From: Apophysomyces variabilis | Lineage: Eukaryota; Mucoromycota; Mucoromycetes; Mucorales; Mucoraceae | Length of the DNA stretch: 64,000 nt | Assembly (NCBI GenBank): GCA_002749535.1 | Contig: MZZL01000402.1 | Coordinates: 62,001 to 126,000, forward strand | Reading direction: 5' to 3' | Shown: piece after piece, positions 61,994 through 64,000 of the stretch | Numbering within the stretch: position 1 is the first letter of the stretch | Layout: the number at the start of each line of letters is the position of its first letter | The notes under the pieces: model-generated | Told to the model about the DNA's origin: nothing | Database searches by the model: none | The model's input: the letters and a program-made list of their open reading frames with translations, nothing else | Position numbers and translations under genes: made by a program

Positions 61994-63199
61994 ATGAAAG
62001 ACATATCGACAAGCGAAGGTTTGTCTAGCCAATCGAGATATATCAGTAATACTAAATAAAATCAGACGATTCCAATCTACTTGTGCTCATTATTGACACG
62101 AATCCCTTCGTTTGGGATGATTCCGCAAAGGCCACCATTCCACTTTCATTAGACGACGCCTTGCGGCAGATCTTAATTTTCATTAATGCACATCTTGCTC
62201 TTAAATATAATAATAAAGTGGTTGCCATTGCGAGCCACGTAGGTCACAGGTATGTGTAGAATTCACCTTCTTGCCGCTGACAGCTTTGCGCAGTAAATTC
62301 TTATATCCGCTTCCCAACGAAGACCTGCGAAGTGAAAGCAACTTCCCTGGCAGTCGCCGCAACGCCAACATGTATCCTAATTTTCAGTTTGTGACCGATC
62401 AGATTGTAGCAAGTTTACAAGAGCTTTTGTCGGAAACAGATGTGTCATTTCTTAAAGGAAACATGGGTAATGGAAGAGATAATGGCTTACGTTACTGACA
62501 AAAAAGCGTCACAGGAACATCATCCATGATTACGGGTGCTTTCTCCATGGCTCTGTGTTGTCAGTGGCTCCTAGTATAACTGTAAAATATGTGTGTTCTG
62601 ATTATCATCCGTAGATATCCATCGGATCACCAAGCTAGACGAAAACAGCCATGTCAAACCTCGAATCTTGATCTTGTCTGTGTCCCCAGACTCTGCATAT
62701 CAGTATATTCCTCTTATGAACTGCATTTTCTCGGCGCAAAAAACTGTAAGAAAAGCTATCTACAGTAATATTCAGTGCTTAATTGTTCTTCAAGGGTATT
62801 CCTGTCGACGTCTGCAAAGTTTACGGTGAAGAAACCGCGTTTTTGCAGCAAGCATCGAATATTACGGGAGGTGTTTATGCAAGGGTAGAGAATCCTCAAG
62901 CTCTCTTGCAGTATCTGATGGTAATGGTCATGCTTTAATTAAAAGAAAATAAATAACCTTCTGCATTAGTTTGCCTTTTTGCCGGAGAGGTATGCACGCA
63001 ATTTTTTAAATCTTCCCAATCAAGATCAAGTCGATTTCCGAGCAGCGTGTTTCTGTCATAAAAAGATTGTGGACATAGGTTATGTCTGTTCTGTATGCTT
63101 GTCAAGTACGTAAAGTGAACCTTGACATGACAATAAGCATCTAATTCTAATTCTTCAGTCTTCTGTTCCTGGTCTCCAGTCTGTTCTACTTGCAAGTAA
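61994..63199 (+). CDS. TFB4: TFIIH subunit Tfb4/p34 (GTF2H3)
   Basis: Eight exons (61994-62018, 62066-62249, 62294-62466, 62515-62559, 62615-62745, 62795-62920, 62970-63105, 63159-63199) give 286 aa. A von Willebrand A-like fold is visible: LLVLIIDTNPFVW, KVVAIASHVG, a helix with FVTDQIVASLQELL, GTSSMITGAFSMALCYIHR, RILILSVSPD, IPVDVCKVYGE and FLQQASNITGGVYARV, then FAFLPERYAR and a C-terminal C4 finger (CFCHKK, YVCSVCLSIFC, VCSTCK). Tfb4 pairs with the Ssl1/p44 subunit in the TFIIH core for transcription initiation and nucleotide excision repair. Several introns are just 46-48 nt. The finger is completed by a 41-nt last exon. Confidence 0.92.
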
Positions 63200-63598
63200 G
63201 TTCGCATGAATGATATTGATGACAGTCATTTACCAGATATAAAGGACGAAATTTGCATTTCGCTCGAAGATGCTCCCCGGCAGTCGAGGGAAAACGCCCG
63301 TAGGCTCTCCTAATGTGGCCAGCGCCACCGCATCACCCAATCACACATAAACAATCATAATCAAAACCCTCTCACACATACAAACACACACGCGCGCGCA
63401 CATAAAAACTCACCGACAGCACATTATAAACACATAAAATGCATCCGCGACATGTATTATTCTCATCGATAAGAAATTTATCTGTACGAACAAGATACTT
63501 GTAAAAACCACTATCGACCTGTCATAGACCACTGCGATTCTTGTACATTGTTGTAGTGACACCAAACTAAGATCAGCGTTGTGTTGGAATACCGCTTG
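63200..63598. other. Convergent spacer with CA/CG repeats
   Basis: Between the 3' ends of TFB4 and the DUF4112 gene. Holds a CA-rich stretch with a short CACGCGCGCGCAC run near 63390. No gene seen. Confidence 0.55.
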
Positions 63599-64000
63599 TT
63601 ACACGCTTGCTTCTTTTAGTAGTTCTTCCTGTCGCCGCTTTAGTAAAAATTGTTCTAGTAGTATCGCGTTGCGTGTATTGCACTTGTAAAATATATCCAG
63701 GATATCACCAATCAAAGGGACCAGCCCGATCTAATAGCAAAGGATCATGAGGACAAGGTGTCTAAAAGAAAACGTTGCTTGAGACATTACCACAAAATCG
63801 ACGGCGATATTGAATATCATTTGTGACAGGACCGATCGCGGTAAACCGCCAACACCCATCGCTAACTCCACGACATGAAAAGCGAGAATTACGCCGATGA
63901 AATCTCCAAGGACCGGAATTAGACCTAGAAGATTATTAAGATTAAGAGACTCATGTTGACCCAAGCTGAAGAGTCCATTTACCAACAACTCCATCGAAAC
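63599..64000 (-). CDS. DUF4112 membrane protein, 3' part only
   Basis: The gene runs off the right edge; visible exons are 63983-64000 (partial), 63791-63924 and 63599-63730. The joined frame reads FDGVVGLIPVLGDFIGVILAFHVVELA, LPRSVLSQMIFNIAVDF, IGLVPLIGDILDIFYKCN, which is the DUF4112 pattern: two GLIPxLGD hairpins flanking a membrane helix. The tail is basic and polar (LLKRRQEELLKEASV). Function unknown; a small membrane protein. The start codon and N-terminus lie outside the window. Confidence 0.85.

Overview
The window looks like nuclear DNA of an early-diverging filamentous fungus, most likely Mucoromycota (Mucorales-like). Genes are eukaryotic, with many short introns (mostly 46-100 nt, GT-AG plus a few GC-AG). 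Intergenic DNA is AT-rich with pyrimidine tracts. The gene set is fungal (SLT2 MAP kinase, Rua1-type regulator, NUXM, EAF7) but keeps features shared with animals and plants (VIP36-like lectin, QNG1, PCAF-type zinc N-terminus on GCN5, arabinokinase-type glycosyltransferase). One ambiguous base at 28120 marks draft sequence. I rebuilt exon structures by hand from splice sites, reading frames and remembered family motifs; no search or alignment program was run.

Layout, 1-28 kb: CDKN3-like phosphatase (+), VIP36-like lectin (-), QNG1 queuosine salvage (+), U1A/U2B''-like RRM protein (+), SLT2-type MAP kinase (+), arabinokinase N-domain-like glycosyltransferase (+), TBCE (-), delta-12 desaturase (-), EAF7 (-), a 2.9 kb gap, Ap4A phosphorylase (+), RS-rich RRM protein (-), TBCB (-).

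Layout, 28-43 kb: a Fanzor (eukaryotic TnpB-like RNA-guided nuclease) gene at 28287-31413, the outstanding feature of the window, followed by 2.3 kb without host genes. Then come NUXM (+), an intronless homeobox gene (+), a Rua1-type regulator (-) and a BET bromodomain protein (+).

Layout, 43-64 kb: EB1 (-), GCN5 (-), branch-point binding protein BBP/SF1 (+), PDX1 (-), an orphan gene (+), DCC1 (-) and TFB4 (+) sharing a 122 bp divergent promoter, and the 3' part of a DUF4112 gene (-) running off the right edge. Two diverged, inverted copies of an unidentified intron-bearing repeat lie at about 48.9-49.9 kb and 57.05-58.1 kb.

Most genes are single-copy housekeeping genes with no operon logic. 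Themes recur: microtubules (TBCE, TBCB, EB1), chromatin (EAF7, BET, GCN5), splicing (U2B''-like, BBP, RS-RRM), genome maintenance (DCC1, TFB4). Points worth follow-up are the Fanzor and its possible frameshift, the inverted repeat family, a THY activation-loop motif in the SLT2 homologue, four GC-AG introns, a 10-nt microexon in EB1 and a frame-preserving 54-nt intron inside the BET NET domain.
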